The notes beneath the pieces are model-generated. The model was not told the origin of the DNA. It worked only from the letters and a program-made list of their open reading frames with translations, and searched no databases. This document shows, one piece after another, positions 49,158-56,636 of a DNA stretch of 64,000 nucleotides (its first letter is position 1; each line of letters opens with the position of its first letter). The position numbers were made by a program, and so were the translations under genes. This stretch comes from an uncultured Eubacteriales bacterium (lineage in GTDB: Bacteria; Bacillota; Clostridia; Oscillospirales; Acutalibacteraceae), in assembly GCA_910584745.1 (NCBI GenBank), contig CAJUDG010000011.1, positions 67,284-131,283 on the forward strand. The letters are read 5' to 3'.

Positions 49158-49367
49158 TTATCCTTCGTCCTCTCCGGGCCAGAAAAGCTCGTTGAGGGTC
49201 ACGCCCAGGGCGCGGCAGATGTCCACGCACAGCCGGACAGTGGGGTTATAGTCCCCCTTCTCGATGGCCACCACGGTCTGCCTGGTGACGCCCACCCGGT
49301 CCGCCAGCTCCTGCTGGGTGAGCCCCTTGGCGGCCCTTGCGGCCTTCATCTTGAGATTTTTGCCCAA
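49158..49367 (-). CDS. Small XRE-family HTH regulator (YozG-like)
   Basis: A 69-residue protein that is almost only a Cro/CI-type HTH: GLTQQELADRVGVTRQTVVAIEKGDYNPTV, here cited in part (LTQQELADRVGVTRQTV). It starts with TTG after GGAGGTGAT. Its promoter (49388-49416) has a perfect 12-bp palindrome TAGTGTACACTA over the -10, a likely site for autoregulation. The membrane-protein gene follows on the same transcript. Confidence 0.88.
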   Translation of the reverse strand: MGKNLKMKAARAAKGLTQQELADRVGVTRQTVVAIEKGDYNPTVRLCVDICRALGVTLNELFWPGEDEG

Positions 49368-49387
49368 GCCATCACCTCCATGCCCTT

Positions 49388-49416
49388 AGTGTACACTATC
49401 TCTTTCAAAAAGTCAA
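49388..49416 (-). promoter_or_regulatory. Promoter and palindromic operator of the XRE gene
   Basis: On the minus strand there is TTGACT (49411-49416), 17 bases and TACACT (49388-49393). TAGTGTACACTA at 49387-49398 covers the -10 and is a perfect palindrome. Confidence 0.75.
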
Positions 49417-49451
49417 GTATATATTACAAAAAGATTTTGATAATTTACATC

Positions 49452-49495
49452 CGGGGATAAAAAAGAGGCCCGCCGGGCTCTCTGCCCGTGGACCC
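49452..49495 (-). terminator. Probable terminator of the Na/Pi symporter gene
   Basis: On the minus strand CGGGC, loop AGAGA, GCCCG, then GGCCTCTTTTTTATC. It begins shortly after the stop at 49505. Confidence 0.65.
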
Positions 49496-49504
49496 CTTGC
49501 TATC

Positions 49505-51268
49505 CTATTCAGCCGTCTGCCCGCCGCTCTTCGGCAGCGCGTACTTCTCCAGGCTCTCCTCATACTCCCTGGTAAACTCCGGGCTGCCCGAGCTCTTCAG
49601 CTGGTTCAGATACCCATGGTTCTCCAGCACCGAGTCCTTCACCTGTATCACCGTCACCGCGATATTCGAGCAGTGGTCCGACACCCTCTCATAGTTCGTC
49701 AGAAGGTCCGTCAGCACAAAGCCCAGCTCTATTGTGCACCGCCCCTCCTGGAGCCGCCGCACGTGCCGGTTCTTAAGCTCCAGCTTAAGGCTGTCCACCA
49801 CCTGCTCCAACGGCTCCACCCTTGCCGCCAGCTTTATGTCCTCCCGCTCGAAGGAGTCCACCGTCAGGTTAAGTATATCTATAATGGCCTTGGTTATGAC
49901 CCCCAGCTCCTCCTGGGCCTTCTCGGAAAACTCCAGCCCCTTGTCGTCTATCTCCTGGGCCGCCCGCAGGATGTTCATGGCGTGGTCCCCTATGCGCTCA
50001 AAGTCCCCTATGGCGTGCAAAAGCTCCGCGGCCTCGTTGCTGTCCGCCTGTGACAGGTCCCTGCTGCTCAGCTTCACCAGGAACGTGCCCAGGGTGTCCT
50101 CATACAGGTCCAGCTGCTCCTCCTGCTCGGTTATCTCCCTTGCCGTCTCTGCGTCATACTCCTTGGTAAGCCGTATGGCGCTGAGCATGGAGTCCCTTGC
50201 CGTATGGGCCATCTTCACAGCTAAAGCCCTGCACTCGCTTATGGCAAAGGCCGGGGATAGCATAAGCCGCTCGTCCAAGAGGGCCTCCTGGGTGTTGGTG
50301 TCCCGTATGGTGACCTTCGCCAGCTTCTCAAGCTGCTTTGAGAAGGGCAGCAGCACAAAGGTGTTCACCACGTTGAACAGGGTATGTACAACAGCTATCC
50401 CAAATGCGTTGATGGGCGCGTCCACAATGTCAAAATGGAATATGGCGTTTACCCCGTAGAAAGCCGTCAGGCATATCACCGTGCCTATCACTTTAAAATA
50501 TATGCTGACCGCCACCACGCGCTTTGCGTTCTTGTTGGCCCCGATAGCCGACAGCAGCCCCGTGACGCAGGTGCCGATATTGGCGCCCGTGATTATGGGG
50601 AAGGCCATCCCGAGACTTATGCTGCCGGTCATGCACAGTGACTGCAATATGCCCACTGAGGCCGCCGAGCTCTGGATGATCCCGGTGACCACCGTGCCCA
50701 AAAGCACGCCCATAATGGGGTTCCTGAACATTATCAACAGGTCCTTGAACACCGGGCTCTCCGCCAGGGGGCTCACGGACTGGCTCATAAAGGTCATGCC
50801 CGTCATAAGCACCGCGAAGCCTATGAGCACGTGCCCCGCATCCTTTCTGCGGTCCTTGCCGGCCATGGTCATCACCACGCCGATAAGGGCCACCAGGGGC
50901 GAGAAGGACTCGGGCTTCAGCATCTGAAGCCAGAAGCTGTCGCTCTGTATGCCCGTGGCGCTCAATATCCAGGCCGTAAGCGTTGTGCCCATGCTGGAGC
51001 CCATTATCACCGCCACTGTCTGGGAGAGCTCCATTATGCCCGAGTTCACAAGGCCCACCAGCATCACCGTCATGGCCGACGACGACTGTATGGCGATGGT
51101 TATCACCGCCCCCAGAGCCAGGCCCTTCCAGCGGTTGGAGGTCATGGCTCTCAGCACTGTCTCAAGCTTGCCGCCCACCATCTTCTCCAGGGCCGACGAC
51201 AGCACGTTCATGCCGTACAGGAAGAAAGCCAGGCCCCCCAGCAGGGTGAAGACCGAAAAAATATCCAT
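49505..51268 (-). CDS. Na+/phosphate symporter with PhoU-like domain
   Basis: A 587-residue protein of the NptA/PNaS family. Residues ~1-310 hold two repeats of membrane segments with the QSSSA motif (IAIQSSSAMTVMLVGLVNSG and IIQSSAASVGILQSL), typical of Na-coupled phosphate carriers. Residues ~340-570 are a cytosolic PhoU-like helical domain with IGDFERIGDHAMNI and YERVSDHCSNIA. I chose the ATG at 51268, 7 bases after GAGGGG. It is probably a low-phosphate or sodium-linked uptake system. Confidence 0.92.
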   Translation of the reverse strand: MDIFSVFTLLGGLAFFLYGMNVLSSALEKMVGGKLETVLRAMTSNRWKGLALGAVITIAIQSSSAMTVMLVGLVNSGIMELSQTVAVIMGSSMGTTLTAWILSATGIQSDSFWLQMLKPESFSPLVALIGVVMTMAGKDRRKDAGHVLIGFAVLMTGMTFMSQSVSPLAESPVFKDLLIMFRNPIMGVLLGTVVTGIIQSSAASVGILQSLCMTGSISLGMAFPIITGANIGTCVTGLLSAIGANKNAKRVVAVSIYFKVIGTVICLTAFYGVNAIFHFDIVDAPINAFGIAVVHTLFNVVNTFVLLPFSKQLEKLAKVTIRDTNTQEALLDERLMLSPAFAISECRALAVKMAHTARDSMLSAIRLTKEYDAETAREITEQEEQLDLYEDTLGTFLVKLSSRDLSQADSNEAAELLHAIGDFERIGDHAMNILRAAQEIDDKGLEFSEKAQEELGVITKAIIDILNLTVDSFEREDIKLAARVEPLEQVVDSLKLELKNRHVRRLQEGRCTIELGFVLTDLLTNYERVSDHCSNIAVTVIQVKDSVLENHGYLNQLKSSGSPEFTREYEESLEKYALPKSGGQTAE

Positions 51269-51489
51269 AGATTGACCCCTCACATTTTCCCCTTGATTCT
51301 TTGCAAGTCAGAAATATCATAGCATATACTCCGGGAACAAATCAATGGGTTTTGCAAAAATAGGGAAAAAAGAGGGAAAATATTAAAAGACAGGTGGAAA
51401 ATTGCAGAAGTATATGCTAAGATGATTATAGTAAACGCGCTTTTGAACCGCGTTAACTATAGCAGCAAAAGCGAGAGGGGGAATATCCC

Positions 51490-52701
51490 ATGAACGAGAG
51501 CTTCGCCGCGGTCCTGGCGGCAGGGGGAAGCTCCTCCCGGATGGGGGGCGGCCGCTCAAAGGTCCTTCTGGACCTTGGGGGCGGGACGGTGCTTTCAAAA
51601 AGCCTTCGGGCCCTTTTGGAGTGCGGCTGTATCAAAGAGGTGTGCATAGTCTGCCGGGACGAGGACATGGAGGAGATATCCCGGCTGGCCCGGGAGCTCA
51701 ACTCCGGCTCCGGCAAGGAGATCTGCTTCGCACCGGCGGGAAAGGACCGGCAGGAATCGGTGTATAACGGTGTGCAGGCCCTTACCGAGGACTGCGGCTA
51801 CCTTATATTCCACGACGCGGCCCGGCCCTTCGCAAGCCCGGAGCTGATAAACGCCGTCTGCAAGGACGCCCTAAGCTTCGGCGCGGCCACTGCGGCGGTG
51901 CCCAGCAAGGACACCTGCAAGCTCTCGGATAAGGACAGCTTTGTGGAGAGCACCCCGCCCCGGGACCGGCTCATGGCCATACAGACCCCCCAGGCCTTTA
52001 AAAAGGAGCTCTACCTGTACGCCCTTGAAAAGGCGCGGACAAAGGGGAAAAGCTATACCGACGACTGCCAGCTCATAGAGGCGGCGGGGGGCCGGGTGAA
52101 GCTGACCCCCGGGGACTATAAAAATTTCAAGCTCACCACGCCCGAGGACCTTATACTGGCCCGGGCCCTGGCGGGGGAAGGGAGTGAAGGCAAAATGCGC
52201 AGCGCAAGCAATTTGCGTAGCGCAGACAATCTGCGCTTGGGAAGCGGCTATGACGTGCACAGGCTGGCGCCGGACAGAAAGCTGATCTTAGGCGGCGTGG
52301 AGGTGCCCTATAAGCTGGGGCTCCTGGGCCACTCGGATGCGGACGTGCTGGCCCACGCCATCTCGGACGCGCTGCTGGGTGCGGCGGCCATGGGCGATAT
52401 CGGAAAGCTGTTCCCGGACAGCGACCCGGAGTATGAGGGGGCGGACAGCCTTAAGCTTCTCTCGGAGGTCTGCGCCCGGGTCCGGCAGGCGGGCTTTGAC
52501 ATTGGGAACATCGACAGCACCGTGATAGCCCAGCGGCCGAAGCTCGCGCCATATATTGACACGATGCGCACGAATATTGCCGCCGCCTGCGGGATAGACG
52601 CGGGCCGGGTCAGCGTAAAGGCCACCACGGAGGAAGGCCTGGGCTTCACCGGCAGCGGCGAAGGGATAGCGGCCAGCGCGGTGTGCCTGCTTACCGAGTA
52701 A
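51490..52701 (+). CDS. ispDF: Bifunctional IspD-IspF fusion (MEP pathway)
   Basis: A 403-residue fusion. Residues ~1-230 are IspD (MEP cytidylyltransferase): AAVLAAGGSSSRMGGGRSKV, HDAARPF, TPQAFK. Residues ~246-403 are IspF (MECDP synthase): GSGYDVHRLAPDRKLILGG, HSDADVLAHAISDALLGA, TTEEGLGFTGSGEGI. The linker at ~233-247 is a short repeat (RSASNLRSADNL). An internal ATG at 52195 with GAAGG upstream could give separate IspF. IspE, the intermediate enzyme, is encoded at 39979. Such fusions are known in proteobacteria and some Firmicutes. Confidence 0.95.
   Translation: MNESFAAVLAAGGSSSRMGGGRSKVLLDLGGGTVLSKSLRALLECGCIKEVCIVCRDEDMEEISRLARELNSGSGKEICFAPAGKDRQESVYNGVQALTEDCGYLIFHDAARPFASPELINAVCKDALSFGAATAAVPSKDTCKLSDKDSFVESTPPRDRLMAIQTPQAFKKELYLYALEKARTKGKSYTDDCQLIEAAGGRVKLTPGDYKNFKLTTPEDLILARALAGEGSEGKMRSASNLRSADNLRLGSGYDVHRLAPDRKLILGGVEVPYKLGLLGHSDADVLAHAISDALLGAAAMGDIGKLFPDSDPEYEGADSLKLLSEVCARVRQAGFDIGNIDSTVIAQRPKLAPYIDTMRTNIAAACGIDAGRVSVKATTEEGLGFTGSGEGIAASAVCLLTE
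52197..52232 (+). repeat. 18-bp tandem repeat in the IspD-IspF linker
   Basis: GCGCAGCGCAAGCAATTT (52197-52214) is followed by GCGTAGCGCAGACAATCT (52215-52232), with about 14 of 18 bases the same. It encodes the linker repeat RSASNL-RSADNL. Confidence 0.8.
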
Positions 52702-52702
52702 C

Positions 52703-52770
52703 GAGGCCGGTCCAGCGGGCCTTACGCTGGCGGGGGTCTTGGGGGCAGCGCCCCCGAGCCGCCGGAGGCC
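52703..52770 (+). repeat. Post-stop structured element, copy E (after ispDF)
   Basis: It begins 1-8 bases after the ispDF stop: GTCC, stem 1 CCAGCGGGCCTTACGCTGG, then CGGGGGT, stem 2 CTTGGGGGC, loop AGC, GCCCCCGAG, and an outer GGCCGG/CCGGAGGCC pairing. Both stems differ from the other copies at several pairs yet remain fully paired. Confidence 0.8.
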
Positions 52771-52805
52771 ATAAATATACTAAAAAATTAAAAGGAGCAA
52801 CAACC

Positions 52806-54122
52806 ATGTACGAATTCAACCGCAAAGAGTACGAAGAAAGAATGAAATGGTATAAAGAGGCCCGCTTCGGCATGTTCATCCACTGGGGCATCTACGCCAT
52901 CCCCGCCCGGGGCGAGTGGGTCAGAAGCCCAGAGGAGATGCCCGAGGAGGAGTACATGAAATATTTCGAGGAGTTCGACCCCGTGGACTACGACCCCAAA
53001 AAGTGGGCGAAAGCCGCCAAGGAGGCCGGCATGAAGTACGCCGTGCTCACCGCCAAGCACCACGACGGCTTCTGCCTTTTCGACAGCGCCCTTACAGACT
53101 TCAAGTCCACCAACACCAGATGCGGCCGGGACCTTGTGCGGGAGTACCTGGACGCGTTCCGGGCCGAGGGGCTGAAGGTCGGGCTCTACTACTCCCTCCT
53201 AGACTGGCACCACCCGGACTATCCCCACTACGGGGACCAGCACCACCCCATGAGGAATAACCCGGCGGAGAGCAACGAGGGCCGGGACTTCAATAAGTAT
53301 CTTGAGTACATGCACGGCCAGGTGCGGGAGCTGTGCACCAACTACGGCAGGCTGGACGTGCTTTGGTTCGACTTCTCCTACGGCGAGGGCGAGAAATGTA
53401 TGCGCGGCGAGACCTGGCGTGCTCACGAGCTGGTGACCATGGTGCGCGGGCTGCAGCCCGGCATAATCATCGACAACCGGCTTGAGGTCAGCGGCGAGGG
53501 CTTCGGCTCCATGTATGAGGGGGACCCCAAGCCCTGGCATGGGGACTTTGTAAGCCCCGAGCAGATAATCCCCCCAAACGGTCTTTTGGACAAGAACGGC
53601 AGCGACCTCGTATGGGAGGCCTGCGTCACCATGAACAACAACTGGGGCTACTGCGCCCTTGACCGGAACTTCAAGCCCGCCGGTATGCTCATAAAGAAGC
53701 TGGTGGAGTGCGTCTCAAAGGGCGGCAACCTGCTTCTGAACGTGGGCCCGGACGCAAAGGGCAATATCCCCGCTGAGTCCCTTGAGATCCTGGAGGGCAT
53801 AGGCCGCTGGATGAGGAAAAACGGCGAGAGCATCTACGGCTGCGGCAAGGCCGGCATGGAGAAGCCCGACGTGGGCCGGATAACCCGCCGGGGCAATACC
53901 CTCTACTACCACCTGTTCGAGAACACCATCGGCGCCATGCCCCTGCAGGGACTCTCAAGGGATCAGGTGAAGTCCGTGCGCTGGGTCCACTCCGGCGCGG
54001 AGATAAAGATAGCAAATGGCTGGGTATACGACAACTACCCCGACGTGGTGTTCGCGGACCTGGGCCCGGACCCTGTGCTGCCCGACCCCGTTGACACGGT
54101 CATAAAGGTGGAGCTCAGATAA
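52806..54122 (+). CDS. GH29 alpha-L-fucosidase, cytosolic
   Basis: A 438-residue GH29 enzyme that releases L-fucose. The N-terminal barrel has FGMFIHWGIYAIPARGEWV, the substrate-binding HHDGF at 85-89, and the nucleophile Asp189 in VLWFDFSYG. LLLNVGPDAKGNIP marks the end of the barrel; a small C-terminal beta domain follows. There is no signal peptide, so it works on imported fucosides. AAAGGAG precedes the ATG. Its stop overlaps the start of the next gene (TAATG), an unusual partnership. Confidence 0.93.
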   Translation: MYEFNRKEYEERMKWYKEARFGMFIHWGIYAIPARGEWVRSPEEMPEEEYMKYFEEFDPVDYDPKKWAKAAKEAGMKYAVLTAKHHDGFCLFDSALTDFKSTNTRCGRDLVREYLDAFRAEGLKVGLYYSLLDWHHPDYPHYGDQHHPMRNNPAESNEGRDFNKYLEYMHGQVRELCTNYGRLDVLWFDFSYGEGEKCMRGETWRAHELVTMVRGLQPGIIIDNRLEVSGEGFGSMYEGDPKPWHGDFVSPEQIIPPNGLLDKNGSDLVWEACVTMNNNWGYCALDRNFKPAGMLIKKLVECVSKGGNLLLNVGPDAKGNIPAESLEILEGIGRWMRKNGESIYGCGKAGMEKPDVGRITRRGNTLYYHLFENTIGAMPLQGLSRDQVKSVRWVHSGAEIKIANGWVYDNYPDVVFADLGPDPVLPDPVDTVIKVELR

Positions 54123-55948
54123 TGACGGAAAATTATTACAAGCATATCATAAGCGTCCTGCCAAAATGCGACACGGAGGACTACCCCCCGGAGCTGTTCC
54201 GGAAGTTTGCGGAGCACGCCGCCATGCTCAGAAAAGACTGGCCCTGGTGCCGGGACCTCTCGGAGGGGATGTTCCTCTCCTGGGTCCTCTGCCCCCGGGT
54301 GAACAATGAGGAGCTCTCCGACTGCCGGGAGCTGTTCTATAAGGAGCTGGCCCCCAGAGTAAAGGACTTGAGCTTGACAGAGGCCATACTTGAGGTGAAC
54401 CGCTGGTGCGCAGAAAACGTGACCTACCGCTCCACCGACATCCGCACGGCCTCGGCCCTGTCGGTGTATGAGAGCGGCTGCGGCCGTTGCGGCGAGGAGT
54501 CCATGTTCGCGGTGAACGCCCTGCGCAGCGTGGGCATCGCCGCCCGGCAGGTATACGCCCCCTGGTGGTCCCACTGCGACGACAACCACGCCTGGGTGGA
54601 GGCCTACGACGGCGAGGACTGGCGCTTTCTGGGTGCCTGCGAGCCCGAGCCCCGGCTGGACCTGGGCTGGTTCATCCCGGCGGCGGGCCGGGCCATGCTC
54701 TGCCACGCCAAGTGCTTCGTGGGCGGTAAGGAAAGCTGGCAGCGCCTGCTGCCCGGCGAGGATATGGACGATGTGGACCTGCGGGAGGGCATCGCCTATA
54801 TCAGCGTCACCCAAAGATACGCAAAGGTAAAACCCTTTACAGTCCGCGTCACAGATGCAGCCGGCGTCCCCCTGACAGGCGCTGCCGTAGAATACTACGT
54901 GCTCAACGAGGGCCAGCTGCGAAGGATAGCCCAGCGCACCACGGACAGCCGCGGCCAAGCCACCCTGACCCTCGGCCTTGGCAGCCTCTGGGTAACGGCC
55001 CGGCAGGGCGCCATGTCCGGCGAGCTTTTTGTAAACACGGCGGAGACCCCCACCGTGGACCTCCGCCTGCCCCAGAGCGCCGAACCCCCCGCCAGCTTCG
55101 ACTTCCTCCCCCCTGAGTGCAGCAGTGTAAAGCCTCTCACCTTGTCAGAGTCCGAAAGGCTCCTTCGGCAGGAGACCCTCGGCCGCGCAAAAGAGCTCTA
55201 CACCGCCCGCCACCCCGGCGGCGGCTCCGTGCCAAAAAAGCCGGAGCTCTGGCCCTGGCAGCGCTTCCCGGAGGGCAGAGTGCCCGAGCTCTGGCAGGAC
55301 GGCTGGGCCCATGATACGGAACCTCCGAGAAGCTGTAAGCTCACCCTGCTCCAGGGCGGCGGCAAGGGCTCCCTGGGCCTTATGCGCTGGGATGAGGGCT
55401 GGCGCTCCGTCCCGGCCCCGCCCTGCGGCTGCGAAACCCAGCTGCCCGCCGGAAAGTACCGGCTGATCACCTCTGCCCGCCTGCCAAACGGCGCCCAGCT
55501 TGTAAAGCTTCATGACTTTACGCTATCCCCGGGAGAATCCCTCAGGCTGACCGCGGACTTCCGCCAGGGCACGCCGGACCAGCTGCTGCAAAACCTCCCC
55601 ATGCCCGACCCGGGCTTCAGCTTTGATGGCCCGGCGCTCCTGTGCTGGATAGACCCCGGGGCCGAGCCCACCGAGCACCTTCTGAATGAGCTTGCGGCCC
55701 TGGGAGAGTTCCCCTGCCCCCTGCACTTCATCTGCCAGAAGCCCCCCGCCGCCCTGCCCCAGGGCGCGGCCCTCCACCCCTGGGACGGGTACGTGGCCGA
55801 GACCATGGCCCGGCGGCTGTTCCAGGAGCCGGGCAACCTGCCCCTGGCGGTGCTGGCCGACAAAGAGGGCTTTGCCCGCTTCGCCAGCGCCGGGTACAAC
55901 GTGGGCCTTATAGAGCTTGCCGCAGAGCTCTGCGGCCTGATAAAATAA
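54122..55948 (+). CDS. Multidomain transglutaminase-like protein coupled to GH29
   Basis: A 608-residue protein without signal peptide. Residues ~85-185 form a transglutaminase-like core with Cys123 (GRCGEES), His156 (DNHAWVEAYDG) and an acidic residue in GACEPEP in place of the usual Asp. Residues ~235-310 look like an Ig/carboxypeptidase-regulatory fold (FTVRVTDAAGVPLTGAAVEY). The C-terminal half has a second beta domain and an alpha/beta segment. It is translationally coupled to the fucosidase gene, so it may act on the same fucosylated glycopeptide substrates; this is inference. Confidence 0.75.
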   Translation: MTENYYKHIISVLPKCDTEDYPPELFRKFAEHAAMLRKDWPWCRDLSEGMFLSWVLCPRVNNEELSDCRELFYKELAPRVKDLSLTEAILEVNRWCAENVTYRSTDIRTASALSVYESGCGRCGEESMFAVNALRSVGIAARQVYAPWWSHCDDNHAWVEAYDGEDWRFLGACEPEPRLDLGWFIPAAGRAMLCHAKCFVGGKESWQRLLPGEDMDDVDLREGIAYISVTQRYAKVKPFTVRVTDAAGVPLTGAAVEYYVLNEGQLRRIAQRTTDSRGQATLTLGLGSLWVTARQGAMSGELFVNTAETPTVDLRLPQSAEPPASFDFLPPECSSVKPLTLSESERLLRQETLGRAKELYTARHPGGGSVPKKPELWPWQRFPEGRVPELWQDGWAHDTEPPRSCKLTLLQGGGKGSLGLMRWDEGWRSVPAPPCGCETQLPAGKYRLITSARLPNGAQLVKLHDFTLSPGESLRLTADFRQGTPDQLLQNLPMPDPGFSFDGPALLCWIDPGAEPTEHLLNELAALGEFPCPLHFICQKPPAALPQGAALHPWDGYVAETMARRLFQEPGNLPLAVLADKEGFARFASAGYNVGLIELAAELCGLIK

Positions 55949-55968
55949 CCGAAAGAGAGGTATTTCAC

Positions 55969-56493
55969 ATGCAGAACGAGACCCTTAAAGTATTGCTCAC
56001 CCGCCGCAGCGTCCGCAAATATAAGCCGGACCAGGTGGACCCCGAGATCCTTAACGCTATCTTAGAGGCCGGCACCTACGCCCCCAGCGGCATGGGCAAG
56101 CAGCCCTCGGTGATAGTGGCCGTGCAGAACCCCGAGGACCGCGAGGCCGTCATGGAGCTCAACAAGCAGGCCCGGGGCGGCAGCGGCGACCCCTACTACG
56201 GCGCGCCCACCATCGTCCTGGTGCTGGCGGACAGCAGTATCACCGGCACCTTCGTGGAGGACGGCTCCTGCGTGCTTGCCACCATGATGGCGGCGGCCCA
56301 CTCCCTGGGGGTCAGCTCCTGCTGGATACACGGCGAGCACCTGATGTTCGATTTGCCCGAGGGCAGGGCCCTGCTGAAAAAGTGGGGCCTTCCCGAGGAC
56401 CTTCGGGGCGTTGGCTCCCTGGCCCTGGGCTACGCGGACGGCGAGCCTCCACAGCCAAAGCCCCGGAAAGAGGGCTATATAAAAATTGTATAA
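55969..56493 (+). CDS. Nitroreductase-family protein
   Basis: A 174-residue FMN-dependent NAD(P)H oxidoreductase of the nitroreductase fold. The opening LLTRRSVRKYKPDQVDPE and APSGMGKQPSVIVAV bind FMN phosphate; APTIVLVLAD and CVLATMMAAAHSLGVSSCWI follow. The short length matches the anaerobe single-domain type. It lies 20 bases after the transglutaminase-like gene with a GAGAGG ribosome site and is closed by a strong terminator. The substrate is unknown. Confidence 0.92.
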   Translation: MQNETLKVLLTRRSVRKYKPDQVDPEILNAILEAGTYAPSGMGKQPSVIVAVQNPEDREAVMELNKQARGGSGDPYYGAPTIVLVLADSSITGTFVEDGSCVLATMMAAAHSLGVSSCWIHGEHLMFDLPEGRALLKKWGLPEDLRGVGSLALGYADGEPPQPKPRKEGYIKIV

Positions 56494-56519
56494 ATCATGA
56501 ACTGACAGTAAATTCCCCC

Positions 56520-56558
56520 GCCGCAGGCGAGAATATCTCTCCTGCGGCTTGTTTTTTC
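56520..56558 (+). terminator. Terminator after the nitroreductase gene
   Basis: GCCGCAGG, a 13-base loop, CCTGCGGC, then TTGTTTTTTCC. Confidence 0.9.
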
Positions 56559-56636
56559 CTGCAAAAACCGTTATAATAAGAACAAACTGGAAAATTCCGG
56601 CCTTCCGGTCGAGCTGATACAGAAAGGCGTGGTCAT

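Noticed and set aside
51269..51489. Promoter for ispDF
   Set aside because: TTGCAG followed by ATTATA-like sequence is present but too weak to call; the 221-base divergent gap holds nothing else I can support.
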